Notes: generated from the letters alone by a model not told the origin. A DNA stretch of 64,000 nucleotides from Dyadobacter sp. SG02 (GCF_900109045.1 NZ_FNYL01000017.1:1-64000), one strand, 5' to 3'. Shown: positions 16,912-25,934, numbered from the stretch's first letter. Numbers and translations are program-made.

Positions 16912-17547
16912 ATGAAAAAGTTACTACTGATCGCATTTGTGTTGTTCAACGTGGCGACCGTCGCTAATGCCGACAACACCATGGCCGACCTCTTCGCGGG
17001 CAAAACCAAGCTGGTTTTCCTGGGCCTTGATTTTACACAAGCCAAATACATTGGTAAAATTGGTTTTACCGATCCAATGGCTATTCAAAACCAGCATATC
17101 GTAAGCTGGAACAACCTGATCGAGCTCGAACCCAAAAAATTCTCCCTGCAAAAAGCATTTAGCCTCAAAGACGACCAGTACAAGTCGAAAGTAGAGGATA
17201 TGGTGACTTTGAATAAATCGGTAAATGTGGAGAAAAACATTACCGACGACGAGTACAGCATTACCGAAGACCAGGTGAAGAAATCGGTTGCCAAATATTC
17301 GCTGAGCGAAAAGGACGGAATCGGTGTGGTGTACGTGGTGGAAAGTCTCAATAAAAACGCGGAGAAATTGGTTGCCTGGGTTACATTCATCGACCTTGCC
17401 ACTAAAAAGGTGATTCATACCGAAAAAGTGGAAGGCAAAGCGGGCGGTTTCGGTTTCCGGAATTACTGGGCCGGCGGCGTTTACAAGATCAACCAGGAGA
17501 TCGATAAAAATCTTTATAAAAAGTGGAGCAAATCGTTCAAAGCTTAA
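16912..17547 (+). CDS. Secreted protein of unknown function
   Basis: The 211-residue protein has a signal peptide (MKKLLLIAFVLFNVATVANA). The mature part alternates strands and helices, with KTKLVFLGLDFTQAKYIG near its start and GVVYVVESLNKNAEKLVAWV towards the end. It also has GGFGFRNYWAGG before a basic tail. I recognise it only as a Bacteroidota-type periplasmic protein. The position right after another secreted protein inside the darAB cluster suggests a shared role. No lipobox or metal motif is visible. Confidence 0.75.
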   Translation: MKKLLLIAFVLFNVATVANADNTMADLFAGKTKLVFLGLDFTQAKYIGKIGFTDPMAIQNQHIVSWNNLIELEPKKFSLQKAFSLKDDQYKSKVEDMVTLNKSVNVEKNITDDEYSITEDQVKKSVAKYSLSEKDGIGVVYVVESLNKNAEKLVAWVTFIDLATKKVIHTEKVEGKAGGFGFRNYWAGGVYKINQEIDKNLYKKWSKSFKA

Positions 17548-17610
17548 AAAGTAAATAGATTTTCTTATTTTTAAAGCTCAGATTAGTTACCGATACCATC
17601 TCATTCTTTC

Positions 17611-17658
17611 GTAAGCTGTGATCTGTTTGCCTGCGTCTGGTGAACGTTCACAGCTTAC
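17611..17658. promoter_or_regulatory. 11-base perfect inverted repeat in a cluster intergenic gap
   Basis: GTAAGCTGTGA (17611-17621) is mirrored exactly by TCACAGCTTAC (17648-17658) with 26 bases between. It sits in the 136-base gap before the YdcF-like gene. It could be a large RNA hairpin (weak terminator, T-poor tail) or a split operator. It ends 26 bases before the GTG start. Confidence 0.55.
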
Positions 17659-17683
17659 TGTTTAAAATCACTAACCTGTTATT

Positions 17684-18424
17684 GTGCGCATAGCCAACTC
17701 GTTTTTCCTGCTGCTGATCTGCCTGCTTTTTACAAGTTGTGGTAAAATGCTCTACCGTTCTGCGGCAAAGGCATTCACGAAGGGGGCGAAGGAAGCTCCC
17801 TATGACGCGATTATCGTCCCCGGCTTCCCCTACAACGGCGAGAAATGGGACATGGTGCACCAGCTGCGCATTCATTGGGCCCACTACCTGTATTCAAAGG
17901 GTTATACCAAAAACGTCATCTTTTCGGGCGGCGCGGTGGCAACTCCCTATATTGAAAGCCGGGTAATGGCCAACTACGCGGAGGCGCTAGGCATTCCGCG
18001 CGAGCATTTGTTTACCGAGGAAAAGGCCCAGCACAGCACGGAAAACGTATATTATTCCTACCGCCTTGCAAAAGACCTCGGCTTTTCGAAAATTGCGCTT
18101 TCCACAGATCCCATCCAGACAAGCTACATGAAGAAGTTCATCAAGAAGTTTGAGCTTCCGATAGGTTTGTTGCCGACGGTGATCGATACGGTGAAAACGA
18201 TAAATGTGTATGAGCCGAAGGTTGACCAGAGCAATGCAATGGTGAAGGAAGGCTTCGTAAAGCTGTCGGACAAGGAAGGTTTCTTCAAACGCTTCCGGGG
18301 CACAATGGGCAAATACATTGTCTGGCATGAAGAAGATCTGAAAAAAGCGAAATACAGAAGGAGATACAAGGATCGGATGATACCCTCTTCCGAACAATCA
18401 GGGAACAATAAAAGCGTACAATGA
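17684..18424 (+). CDS. YdcF/SanA family (DUF218) lipoprotein
   Basis: The 246-residue protein starts with GTG, followed by a lipoprotein signal whose lipobox FTSC puts the lipidated Cys at 19. The DUF218 core follows: PYDAIIVPGFPYNG, VIFSGGAV, and STENVYYSY near the conserved acidic and Ser residues, then KIALSTDPIQTSYM. The family is linked to envelope or lipid-related functions with unknown reaction. The stop overlaps the methyltransferase start by four bases (ATGA), so translation is probably coupled. Confidence 0.78.
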   Translation: MRIANSFFLLLICLLFTSCGKMLYRSAAKAFTKGAKEAPYDAIIVPGFPYNGEKWDMVHQLRIHWAHYLYSKGYTKNVIFSGGAVATPYIESRVMANYAEALGIPREHLFTEEKAQHSTENVYYSYRLAKDLGFSKIALSTDPIQTSYMKKFIKKFELPIGLLPTVIDTVKTINVYEPKVDQSNAMVKEGFVKLSDKEGFFKRFRGTMGKYIVWHEEDLKKAKYRRRYKDRMIPSSEQSGNNKSVQ

Positions 18425-19479
18425 AAAAAGAATTGTCGGCTATTGAAGCCAAGTATGAAGCACAGAAGATAGCGTTTGGCCCGATGTATTTCCAGTCGGT
18501 GGTGGCGCTCAGGGACCTGGGCATTTTGCAGTACATCAGCGAAAACCGCAAGGGAGTAAGCGTCGCCAACATCATCGAAAATGTGAATGTCTCGGAATAC
18601 GGCGTGACCCTCTTGCTGGAAGCGGCGGAAATCCTGGGCGTGGTGGAAATAGAAAATGATGTTGTCAAGATCAGCAAGATCGGTTTCTTCCTGTTGAAGG
18701 ACGAAATGACGCGCGTGAACATGAATTTCATGAAGGACGTGTGCTACCTTGGCGCAAACCATATGACGGAAAGCATCGTCAACGGCAAGCCCGAAGGCCT
18801 GAAAGAGCTGGGCAACTGGCCGACGATCTACGAAGGGCTCTCGATTTTGCCCGAGCCCGCAAAAACTTCCTGGTTCGAGTTCGACCATTATTATTCCGAC
18901 AATGCATTCCCGGACGCGCTGAAAATCGTGTTTGCCAAAAAGCCGAAAACGCTTTTCGATATCGGCGGCAATACCGGCAAATGGTCGTTCGCATGCTGTG
19001 ACCACGATGCGGATGTGAGGATTAAAATACTCGATCTGCCGGTGCAGCTGAATGTCGCACGTGCGAATGCAACCGAACGCGGCCAGCTCGACCGCATCGA
19101 TTTCCACGCGATCGATCTGCTTGATACAACACAGAAAATCCCCCAGGGCGCCGATGCGATCTGGATGAGCCAGTTTCTCGACTGCTTTTCAAAAGAACAG
19201 ATTGTAGCTATCCTCGAAAATGCCTTCCAGGCGGCTTCGGAAAACACCACTTTGTACATTCTGGAACCATTTTTTGATAACCAGAATTATCCTGCTGCGC
19301 ATTATAGTCTGGTGGCGACATCATTGTATTTTACAATCATGGCCAACGGCAACAGTAAAATGTACAGGATCGGCGTGATGAAAGAACTGGTATGCCAGGC
19401 TGGGTTTGAAGTAGTTAAAACTTATCCATTGATTGGCGACAGTTATCATACGATTCTGGAATGCAGGAAAAAGGCATAA
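18421..19479 (+). CDS. SAM-dependent methyltransferase, O-methyltransferase type
   Basis: The 352-residue protein has an N-terminal winged-helix dimerisation region (residues about 10-95), as in plant-type O-methyltransferases. The Rossmann-fold domain follows, with motif I TLFDIGGNTGKWS and later LYILEPFFDN. Flexirubins can carry a methyl on the aromatic ring or a methoxy group, so action on the aryl part is plausible but inferred. It overlaps the YdcF-like gene by four bases. Confidence 0.82.
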   Translation: MKKELSAIEAKYEAQKIAFGPMYFQSVVALRDLGILQYISENRKGVSVANIIENVNVSEYGVTLLLEAAEILGVVEIENDVVKISKIGFFLLKDEMTRVNMNFMKDVCYLGANHMTESIVNGKPEGLKELGNWPTIYEGLSILPEPAKTSWFEFDHYYSDNAFPDALKIVFAKKPKTLFDIGGNTGKWSFACCDHDADVRIKILDLPVQLNVARANATERGQLDRIDFHAIDLLDTTQKIPQGADAIWMSQFLDCFSKEQIVAILENAFQAASENTTLYILEPFFDNQNYPAAHYSLVATSLYFTIMANGNSKMYRIGVMKELVCQAGFEVVKTYPLIGDSYHTILECRKKA

Positions 19480-19522
19480 TGCCTGATCCTTTTATATCCG
19501 GAATACGTAAATATTGATTGTT

Positions 19523-20005
19523 ATGAAGCGAATGGCGGCGGTTTGCCTTGGTCTTCTGCTCGCGGTAGCCTTTGCGGCCCAGGCACAGATCGACAAGGGA
19601 ATTTATTACAAAGCATTGTCGGGCGGCGAGGAGGAATCGATCGATAAGGTACTCGCGAAGCTCGAAACGGAGAAGTCGTCATCGAAAGTGAATGCCTACA
19701 AAGGCGCATTGACGATGAAAAAGGCGGGTTTTGTGAAAGGGGTAGGAGGCAAAGTGAAGACTTTCAAAAAAGGCGCACATTTGCTCGAAGACGAGATTAA
19801 AAGTAACCCGGGCAATACCGAGTTCCGCTTCCTGCGCCTCACGGTACAGGAGCACGCGCCGGGAATTTTGAAATACAATAAGGAAATAGATGCCGATAAA
19901 CAGGCGGTCGTTTCGGGCTATGATAAGCTGGACGCCGACCTCAAAAACGTCATCGCCGATTACGCGAAGGATTCGAAGGTATTGAAAGAATCGGATCTCA
20001 AATAG
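19523..20005 (+). CDS. Small secreted protein of unknown function
   Basis: The 160-residue protein begins MKRMAAVCLGLLLAVAFAAQ, a signal peptide with cleavage near AQAQ. The mature part is mostly helical and Lys-rich, and includes KGALTMKKAGFVKGVGGKVK and NTEFRFLRLTVQEHAPGIL, the latter reminiscent of TPR-like helices. I do not recognise the family. I chose ATG 19523 over TTG 19514. The gene lies 43 bases after the methyltransferase and 29 before darA, so it belongs to the same run. Confidence 0.72.
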   Translation: MKRMAAVCLGLLLAVAFAAQAQIDKGIYYKALSGGEEESIDKVLAKLETEKSSSKVNAYKGALTMKKAGFVKGVGGKVKTFKKGAHLLEDEIKSNPGNTEFRFLRLTVQEHAPGILKYNKEIDADKQAVVSGYDKLDADLKNVIADYAKDSKVLKESDLK

Positions 20006-20034
20006 GAATGCATTAACAGGATTTTTGCTGCTCA

Positions 20035-20949
20035 ATGAAAAACATACTAGTTGTAAACTACTCTCAGTCAGGTCAGTTGAATGAAATTATTGATCAGTTC
20101 CTGACACCGTTTCAGCCTGAAACAGTAGAGCGATTAGAGATTTTTCCGGCCAACCCTTTTGTGTTTCCCTGGACATCGGATGAGTTTTTCGATAAAATGC
20201 CCGAATGCGTGCAGGAAGACGTGATCGAATTGCAGCCGCTGCATTTCGGTGCGGAACGTTACGATTTGATTGTGTTGGGTTATCAGCCCTGGTTTTTGTC
20301 GCCGTCTCTTCCGATAACATCACTCCTGCACAACCCTGGCTTTAAAGCCAGGGCAATGGGCGGGACGCCTGTCGTCACCGTGATCGGCGGCCGGAATATG
20401 TGGCTCAACTCGCAGGAAAGCATCAAAAAGCTGATCGCCGATGCGGGCGGGAAGCTGGTGGGAAATATTCCGCTGATGGACCGCGTTTCCAATCTCGTCA
20501 GCGCCGTAACCATCCTGCATTGGATGCTTACGGGCCGTAAAGACCGCAAATGGGGCATTTTCCCGAAGCCAGGCGTGAGCGACGAAGACATTCAAAGTGC
20601 CTCGCGTTTCGGGACGATCGTCAAAAAGGCATACGATAGCAAGGAGTATGCCGGTTTACAGAAGGAAATCATGGCCACGGGCCTTATCAACATACCCACG
20701 GATATCCTTTTTATCGAAGGCAGGGCGAAGAAACTGTTCAGGATCTGGGCGAATCTGATCAAAACAAAAGGTACCACACCTGAAAAGCGGAAGCGCTTGG
20801 TCGGGTTTTTTAAATACTACCTGCTGGTGGCCCTTTTTATGGTGGCGCCGGTGCTGGTAACCGTGTACCGGTTGCTGGTCGCACCGCTTACCGCCAATGC
20901 GATTAAGAAGAAAAAAGAATACTTTTGTGGTGTAGAAACCAAATTATAA
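20035..20949 (+). CDS. darA: Dialkylresorcinol condensing enzyme DarA
   Basis: DarA with DarB makes 2,5-dialkylresorcinols, the alcohol half of flexirubins, from two beta-keto/fatty acyl chains. The 304-residue protein has a flavodoxin-like start, ILVVNYSQSGQLNEI, followed by YDLIVLGYQPWFLSPSLP, VVTVIGGRNMW and a C-terminal hydrophobic segment (YYLLVALFMVAPVLVTVYRL) that may anchor it to the membrane. The stop codon overlaps the darB start by one base (TAATG), which implies coupled translation. The gene name rests on family recognition and the DarB neighbour. Confidence 0.88.
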   Translation: MKNILVVNYSQSGQLNEIIDQFLTPFQPETVERLEIFPANPFVFPWTSDEFFDKMPECVQEDVIELQPLHFGAERYDLIVLGYQPWFLSPSLPITSLLHNPGFKARAMGGTPVVTVIGGRNMWLNSQESIKKLIADAGGKLVGNIPLMDRVSNLVSAVTILHWMLTGRKDRKWGIFPKPGVSDEDIQSASRFGTIVKKAYDSKEYAGLQKEIMATGLINIPTDILFIEGRAKKLFRIWANLIKTKGTTPEKRKRLVGFFKYYLLVALFMVAPVLVTVYRLLVAPLTANAIKKKKEYFCGVETKL

Positions 20950-22091
20950 TGTCAGAAGCATATATTACCAGGATTGCCAAGTTTTTACCGAATGAGTCCG
21001 TTTCCAACGAGGAAATGGAAGAATACTTAGGATACATCAACGGAAAACCTTCCAAATCAAAAGCTATTGTTTTGCGCAATAACGGTATCAAAAACCGCTA
21101 CTACGCATTGCGCAAAGATGGAACGCCTACGCACACCAATGCGGAAATGGCAGCGCTGGCCATCAAGGACCTTTTCAAAAATAACCCGGCGGAAATCGGC
21201 GAAATGGATTTGCTGAGCTGCGCTACGTCGAGCCCCGACCAGCTGATGCCTTCGCACGGCTCGATGGTGCACGGCCATTTACCCGAAGCCGCGTCGATCG
21301 AAGTGGTATCGCCTTCAGGCGTGTGCTGCGCGGGGATGCACGCATTCAAATATGCCTACATGTCCGTGAAGTTGGGAGAGAAGGAAAAGGCGGTTGCCTG
21401 TGCTTCGGAGCGACTCTCAACCGTATTGCGCTCGGACCAGTTCGAGGATGAAATCCAGCAACTTACACGCCTGGAAAAGAACCCGTTTCTCGCATTTGAA
21501 AAGGATTTCTTGCGCTGGATGCTTTCAGACGGCGCAGGTGCATTCCTGGTGGAATCGGCTCCCAACAAAGAAGGTATTTCATTAAAAATAGACTGGATCG
21601 AAGGCTGCTCGTACGCCAACGAGGTGGAAGCGTGCATGTACATGGGCGCCGACAAGCTGGAAGACGGTACATTGGTGAGTTATAAGGATTTCACCGCCGA
21701 AGAGATCCAGGAGCGTTCGGTATTGAGCATCAAACAGGATGTGAAGCTATTAGGTGAAAAAATTGTTAAATTAGGTTTCGCCAAACTCAAAGATATTCTG
21801 GTCAAAAAAGGGGTAACCATCGACGATGTGAGCTATTTCCTGCCGCATTTGTCGAGCTATTTCTTCGAAGCCAAAATCGACGAATTTTTCAAGGAAAACG
21901 GTATGCCTATTCCAAAGGAGAAATGGTATACCAACCTCGTAACGAAAGGCAACGTAGGCGCCGCTTCCATTTACATGATGCTCGAAGAGGTGTTCAACAG
22001 CGGGGCTTTGAAAAAGGGCGAAAAAATATTGCTGGCAGTACCGGAGAGCTCACGCTTCTCGTACATGTTCTGCCTGCTCACCGTGTGCTGA
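20949..22091 (+). CDS. darB: Beta-ketoacyl-ACP synthase III-like DarB
   Basis: The 380-residue thiolase-fold enzyme is of the KAS III type. It has a Cys-Cys pair at 126-127 in SGVCCAGMHAF, one of which should be the nucleophile. Its LPHLSS region gives the catalytic His, and TKGNVGAAS gives the Asn. It is the condensing partner of DarA in dialkylresorcinol synthesis. I chose ATG 20949, one base overlapping the darA stop, over an in-frame ATG at 20925 inside darA. The N-terminus MSEAYITRIAKFLPNE fits the family. Confidence 0.88.
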   Translation: MSEAYITRIAKFLPNESVSNEEMEEYLGYINGKPSKSKAIVLRNNGIKNRYYALRKDGTPTHTNAEMAALAIKDLFKNNPAEIGEMDLLSCATSSPDQLMPSHGSMVHGHLPEAASIEVVSPSGVCCAGMHAFKYAYMSVKLGEKEKAVACASERLSTVLRSDQFEDEIQQLTRLEKNPFLAFEKDFLRWMLSDGAGAFLVESAPNKEGISLKIDWIEGCSYANEVEACMYMGADKLEDGTLVSYKDFTAEEIQERSVLSIKQDVKLLGEKIVKLGFAKLKDILVKKGVTIDDVSYFLPHLSSYFFEAKIDEFFKENGMPIPKEKWYTNLVTKGNVGAASIYMMLEEVFNSGALKKGEKILLAVPESSRFSYMFCLLTVC

Positions 22092-22116
22092 AAACATACA
22101 TAAGCTGCCCATATTC

Positions 22117-22515
22117 ATGAAAAAGGAAGACCTTCCGCAAGATCCCGGCGCGCTCGATAAATTTACCCGGGAAGTTTGCTACGTCAAGAACGACGACGGC
22201 AAGTACGAAACCGCATTGAGCAAAGGCTGGGATGTGAAAAAACAGGCGCTCGACAGTGCCTGGGAGGAGGTCAACGAGCGGGTAGAAGAGGCGCGCAAGG
22301 CAGTGGCGAATGGGGAAAAAAGCCCGGTATACTATTTTATGGAACTTCGCCTGATGGATTTGCCGGTCTTGTCGGGTTACACGGGAATCTTCCCGTTTTT
22401 TATCAAACGACATTTCAAACCATCCGTTTTTAAAGATCTCAGCGAACGAAAACTGGAAAAATACGCCAGGGCTTTCGACATTACTGTGAGCGAATTGAAA
22501 AATTTTAAAGGTTGA
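22117..22515 (+). CDS. Conserved hypothetical protein of the darB neighbourhood
   Basis: The 132-residue protein has no signal peptide. It starts MKKEDLPQDPGALDKFTREV, then KGWDVKKQALDSAWEEV, a helical acidic stretch, and YYFMELRLMDLPVLSGYTG with a helical C-terminus. It is not a known enzyme family to me. It lies 25 bases after darB and four bases before the BtrH-like gene, so it is surely in the same transcript. An accessory role to the synthase or acyltransferase is inferred from position alone. Confidence 0.72.
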   Translation: MKKEDLPQDPGALDKFTREVCYVKNDDGKYETALSKGWDVKKQALDSAWEEVNERVEEARKAVANGEKSPVYYFMELRLMDLPVLSGYTGIFPFFIKRHFKPSVFKDLSERKLEKYARAFDITVSELKNFKG

Positions 22516-22519
22516 TCCA

Positions 22520-23551
22520 GTGAATATTGATAGTCAAACGGATGAGTTCCATCACGTACAAACAGCCCATTGCGAGAACGGCGTTACCACGGCATTGCTG
22601 CGGTACCACGGCCTCGATTTCATGACCGAGCCATTGGCATTCGGCATGGGTTCCGGCCTGTTTTATATACAAATACCTTTTCTGACGGTCAACAATGGCC
22701 CGGCGATCTCGTTCCGGACCATGCCCGGTGCGATCTTCAAACGCACCTGCAAATCGCTGGGCGTGGAGGTAACCCGCAAGAAATTCTCGAACCCGGCTTC
22801 GGCGGAGGCATTTCTGGATCAAAAAGTGAAGGAAGGCGTGCCGGTAGGCTGCCAGGTGGGGGTTTTTCACCTCACTTATTTTCCCAAAGAATACCGCTTC
22901 CATTTCAATGCGCATAACCTGATCGTTTTCGGAGAGGAAAACGGGCGCTACCAGATCAGCGATCCGGTCATGGAAGATGTTACCTCGCTTTCAAAAGAAG
23001 ACCTTTCCCGCGTGCGTTTTGCGCAAGGCCCGCTGGCCCCGAAAGGGCATATTTATTTCCCCGAAAAGATAAAACCGGTTACCGACGATATGATCCGCAA
23101 AGGCATTGTGTCCGGCATCCGCCGCAACGTCCGCGATATGCTGAGCATTCCGGGCAATTTTGCGGGCGTGAACGGTATCCGCCATACTTCCAACCATGTT
23201 CGCAAATGGCGCGATAAGCTGGGTTTGCGTAAAGCGAGTTTGTATTTAGGTCAAATCGTGCGGATGCAGGAGGAAATCGGTACTGGTGGGGGCGGTTTCC
23301 GCTTCCTCTACGGCGCATTCCTCGAAGAAGCCGCCGCCTATTTGCAGGACGACCGGGTGGCCAACATTTCCGAGGATTTCACCAAAGCCGGCGACATGTG
23401 GCGTTCGAGCGCCATCAAAATGGCGGGCGTGTACAAAGGCCGCCTGACCGAACAGAAAGACTTCGAAGAAATCGCCGACATGATGCTGGATATACGCATG
23501 GTAGAGAAAGAGGCATTTCAGAAGCTTTCCAGCCTGAAACTGGGTAAATAA
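22520..23551 (+). CDS. BtrH N-terminal domain-containing acyltransferase-like protein
   Basis: This 343-residue protein matches the BtrH family: HHVQTAHCENGVTTALLRYH near the start with the Cys-His typical of this papain-like fold, then SFRTMPG, and HNLIVFGEENGRYQISDP giving a second His. BtrH moves an acyl group from the ACP BtrI to an aminoglycoside in butirosin synthesis. By analogy this protein could move the polyene acyl group from the cluster ACP to the resorcinol. The start is GTG 22520. The ABC ATPase gene begins right at its stop codon. Confidence 0.8.
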   Translation: MNIDSQTDEFHHVQTAHCENGVTTALLRYHGLDFMTEPLAFGMGSGLFYIQIPFLTVNNGPAISFRTMPGAIFKRTCKSLGVEVTRKKFSNPASAEAFLDQKVKEGVPVGCQVGVFHLTYFPKEYRFHFNAHNLIVFGEENGRYQISDPVMEDVTSLSKEDLSRVRFAQGPLAPKGHIYFPEKIKPVTDDMIRKGIVSGIRRNVRDMLSIPGNFAGVNGIRHTSNHVRKWRDKLGLRKASLYLGQIVRMQEEIGTGGGGFRFLYGAFLEEAAAYLQDDRVANISEDFTKAGDMWRSSAIKMAGVYKGRLTEQKDFEEIADMMLDIRMVEKEAFQKLSSLKLGK

Positions 23552-24313
23552 GTGCGGACGGATATGGCGGGTCAGGTGTGCATTGCGATCAGGGACGTGT
23601 ATAAGCGTTACAAATCCGCCCAGGAAGATAGCCTTTCCGACGTTTCGCTGGACATTATGCAGTCGGACGTATTCGGATTGCTTGGTCCGAACGGGGCAGG
23701 TAAAACCACGCTGATCTCCATTCTCTGTGGCATTATTCCTGTTTCTTCCGGCGATGTTCAGTTTTTTCACAATAACAAGCCCTATTCCGATCACGAAAGG
23801 AAAAGCCGCATTGGTTTTGTCCCGCAGGAATATGCTTTTTACCAGGAACTCACGCCGCGCCAGAACCTCGATTATTTCGGGGCGATGTATAATCTCTCCA
23901 AAATCAAGCTGGAAGAGCGCCGGGAGCATTTGCTGGAAGTATTAGGACTTGAAAAAGCGGCCGACAAGAAGGTAGGGACGTTTTCGGGTGGTATGAAGCG
24001 CCGCGTGAACCTCGCGATAGGGATTATCCACGAGCCGGAAATCCTCTTTCTCGACGAGCCGACGGTAGGGGTGGACGTGCAGAGCCGCAATGCGATTATT
24101 CGCTACTTGCAGCAGATCAACGAGGCAGGGACTACCATTATTTATACTTCGCACCATATGTCGGAAGCGGAGGAATTTTGTAAAAATATCGCGCTGATCG
24201 ACCATGGTAGGGTTATTGCAGCAGGCGGGTTGCAGCATTTGAAAGCCGTACACGAAGTAGACAATCTGCAAACATTGTTCATCAACCTGACCGGCGAAGA
24301 GTACCGCGATTAA
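23552..24313 (+). CDS. ABC transporter ATP-binding protein
   Basis: This 253-residue ATPase has Walker A GPNGAGKTT, the Q-loop near PQEYAFYQ, the signature FSGGMKRRVN, Walker B EILFLDEPTVG and switch His in YTSHHMSE. It resembles ATPases of ABC-2 type exporters. GTG 23552 follows directly on the BtrH-like stop; ATG 23564 is an alternative start. With the permease three bases downstream it probably exports the cluster product or an intermediate. Confidence 0.9.
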   Translation: MRTDMAGQVCIAIRDVYKRYKSAQEDSLSDVSLDIMQSDVFGLLGPNGAGKTTLISILCGIIPVSSGDVQFFHNNKPYSDHERKSRIGFVPQEYAFYQELTPRQNLDYFGAMYNLSKIKLEERREHLLEVLGLEKAADKKVGTFSGGMKRRVNLAIGIIHEPEILFLDEPTVGVDVQSRNAIIRYLQQINEAGTTIIYTSHHMSEAEEFCKNIALIDHGRVIAAGGLQHLKAVHEVDNLQTLFINLTGEEYRD

Positions 24314-24316
24314 CCT

Positions 24317-25594
24317 ATGTTCAAATTATATTCATCATTACGCAAAGAACTGCTCCTGCTTATCAATGATAAAGTAGGGCTGGCTTTGATGTTTCTGATG
24401 CCGCTGCTGCTGGTTTTTATCATTACGATCATCCAGGACAGCGCTTATAAAATGGTGAATGAGAACCAGATCCCGCTTTTGGTCGTGAACCATGATACCG
24501 GCGATGAAGGCGGCAAGCTGGTGGATTTGCTTACAAAATCAGGACTTTTTAAAATCGATTCGCAGAATGCCATTCAGCAGGAATCGTTGAAGTCGGAGCT
24601 GCTATCCAGAGGGAAAATGATCGCATTGTACATTCCAGGCACGTTTTCTGCGGGGCTTGAAAGTAATGCGGAGGATGTGAGCACGATACTGATGGACGAC
24701 CTCGGCTTGGAGCACGATACGACCGCCCGCGAGAAGACTTCCATGCCGAAGCTTTCCTTTTACAATGACCCGGTTTTACAGGAAAATTACAGCTATTCGG
24801 TCATGAGCGTGATCCAGTCGTACATGAGCGTGATAGAAAACTCGCTGATGATCGATCGCATGTATGCTAATATGGACATTGCCGAGCGCTCCGCAAAGCT
24901 GAAAGACAAGATGATTTCGAATCGCGTGGGCATCGACCAGATCGTGGCGCGGAACAATAACTCGACGGCCATTCCCAATTCCACCCAGCATAATGTGCCC
25001 GCCTGGACCATTTTCGCCATGTTTTTCATGGTCGTTTCGCTGGGTAGCAACATCGTGAAAGAGCGCGTAAACGGTAGCTTCCTCCGGTTGAAAACCATGC
25101 CTACCACATTTATGGTAGTAATGTTCAGTAAAATGGCCATCTATGTGATTGTAGCGGCATTGCAGGTCGCGCTTACATTCTCGATGGGCGTCTGGATTCT
25201 GCCCAAGCTCGGTCTCCCTAAACTCAGCGTTCCCGATAACCTCATCGCCACCATCGCCGTGATTTTCATCAGCAGTATGGCTGCCGTGAGTTATGCTTTA
25301 ATGATCGGCGCATTTGCCAAAACTGAACAGCAGGCCAACGGCTTCGGGGCCATATCCATTATCATTTTCGGGGCGATCGGCGGGATTCTGGTACCGACAT
25401 TCGTAATGCCCGGTTTCATGCAGTTTTTCAGCAACTTTTCACCTCTACACTGGTGTCTCGAAGGTTTTTATGTATTGTTCCTCAAAGGCGGGAGCTGGCA
25501 GGATTTGCGTACGGTGTTCGCATTTCTGGGCATTTTTATAGTGTTTTGCCAATTGGGCACATATTTTAAGCTGCGGTTGGAAAGAATTATTTAA
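24317..25594 (+). CDS. ABC-2 type transporter permease
   Basis: The 425-residue membrane protein has one TM helix at about 21-41, a large soluble loop of about 180 residues, and a C-terminal block of five or six TM helices (from NVPAWTIFAMFFMVVSLGS onward). This is the layout of ABC-2 export permeases such as YhhJ and DrrB-like proteins. It follows its ATPase by three bases. In this setting it probably moves the pigment across the inner membrane. The TAAGTTTG at 25592-25599 at its stop is a possible -7 box for the ACP gene. Confidence 0.88.
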   Translation: MFKLYSSLRKELLLLINDKVGLALMFLMPLLLVFIITIIQDSAYKMVNENQIPLLVVNHDTGDEGGKLVDLLTKSGLFKIDSQNAIQQESLKSELLSRGKMIALYIPGTFSAGLESNAEDVSTILMDDLGLEHDTTAREKTSMPKLSFYNDPVLQENYSYSVMSVIQSYMSVIENSLMIDRMYANMDIAERSAKLKDKMISNRVGIDQIVARNNNSTAIPNSTQHNVPAWTIFAMFFMVVSLGSNIVKERVNGSFLRLKTMPTTFMVVMFSKMAIYVIVAALQVALTFSMGVWILPKLGLPKLSVPDNLIATIAVIFISSMAAVSYALMIGAFAKTEQQANGFGAISIIIFGAIGGILVPTFVMPGFMQFFSNFSPLHWCLEGFYVLFLKGGSWQDLRTVFAFLGIFIVFCQLGTYFKLRLERII

Positions 25595-25661
25595 GTTTGA
25601 AATTCCCCGGCCGGTAAATCAGCTGTAACCGGCGATTACATTAAGTGATTAACAAATCAAT

Positions 25662-25928
25662 ATGGACATAGAAAGCTTGAAGCCCATCCTGAAAGGGCAA
25701 ATTGTGCAATACCTGAACTTGCTGGACATTAACCCCGCCGACATCAAGGACGACGAGCCGCTTTTCGGCGGCGACCTGGGCCTCGACTCCATCGATTCGC
25801 TCGAACTCGTGGTGCTGCTCGAAAGGGAATATGGTATTAAAATCAATAACCCGGCCGAGGGGCGAAAGATCCTCGTCGATGTAAACCACATGGCCGAGTA
25901 CATTCTCGCCAATACAAAAGCCGCTTAA
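25662..25928 (+). CDS. Acyl carrier protein
   Basis: The 88-residue acidic helical protein carries a phosphopantetheine attachment site: Ser43 in DLGLDSIDSLELV. Its divergence from housekeeping AcpP (GLDSIDSLE rather than GADSLDTVE) and its place just before a ketosynthase mark it as the cluster-specific carrier, modified by the PPTase at 12570. It lies seven bases before the ketosynthase start (25935). Confidence 0.9.
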   Translation: MDIESLKPILKGQIVQYLNLLDINPADIKDDEPLFGGDLGLDSIDSLELVVLLEREYGIKINNPAEGRKILVDVNHMAEYILANTKAA

Positions 25929-25934
25929 TTTTCG

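Noticed and set aside
23570-23579. GTCAGGTGTG inside the ABC ATPase gene as a copy of the array unit
   Set aside because: It lies in coding sequence as a single copy and is expected by chance.
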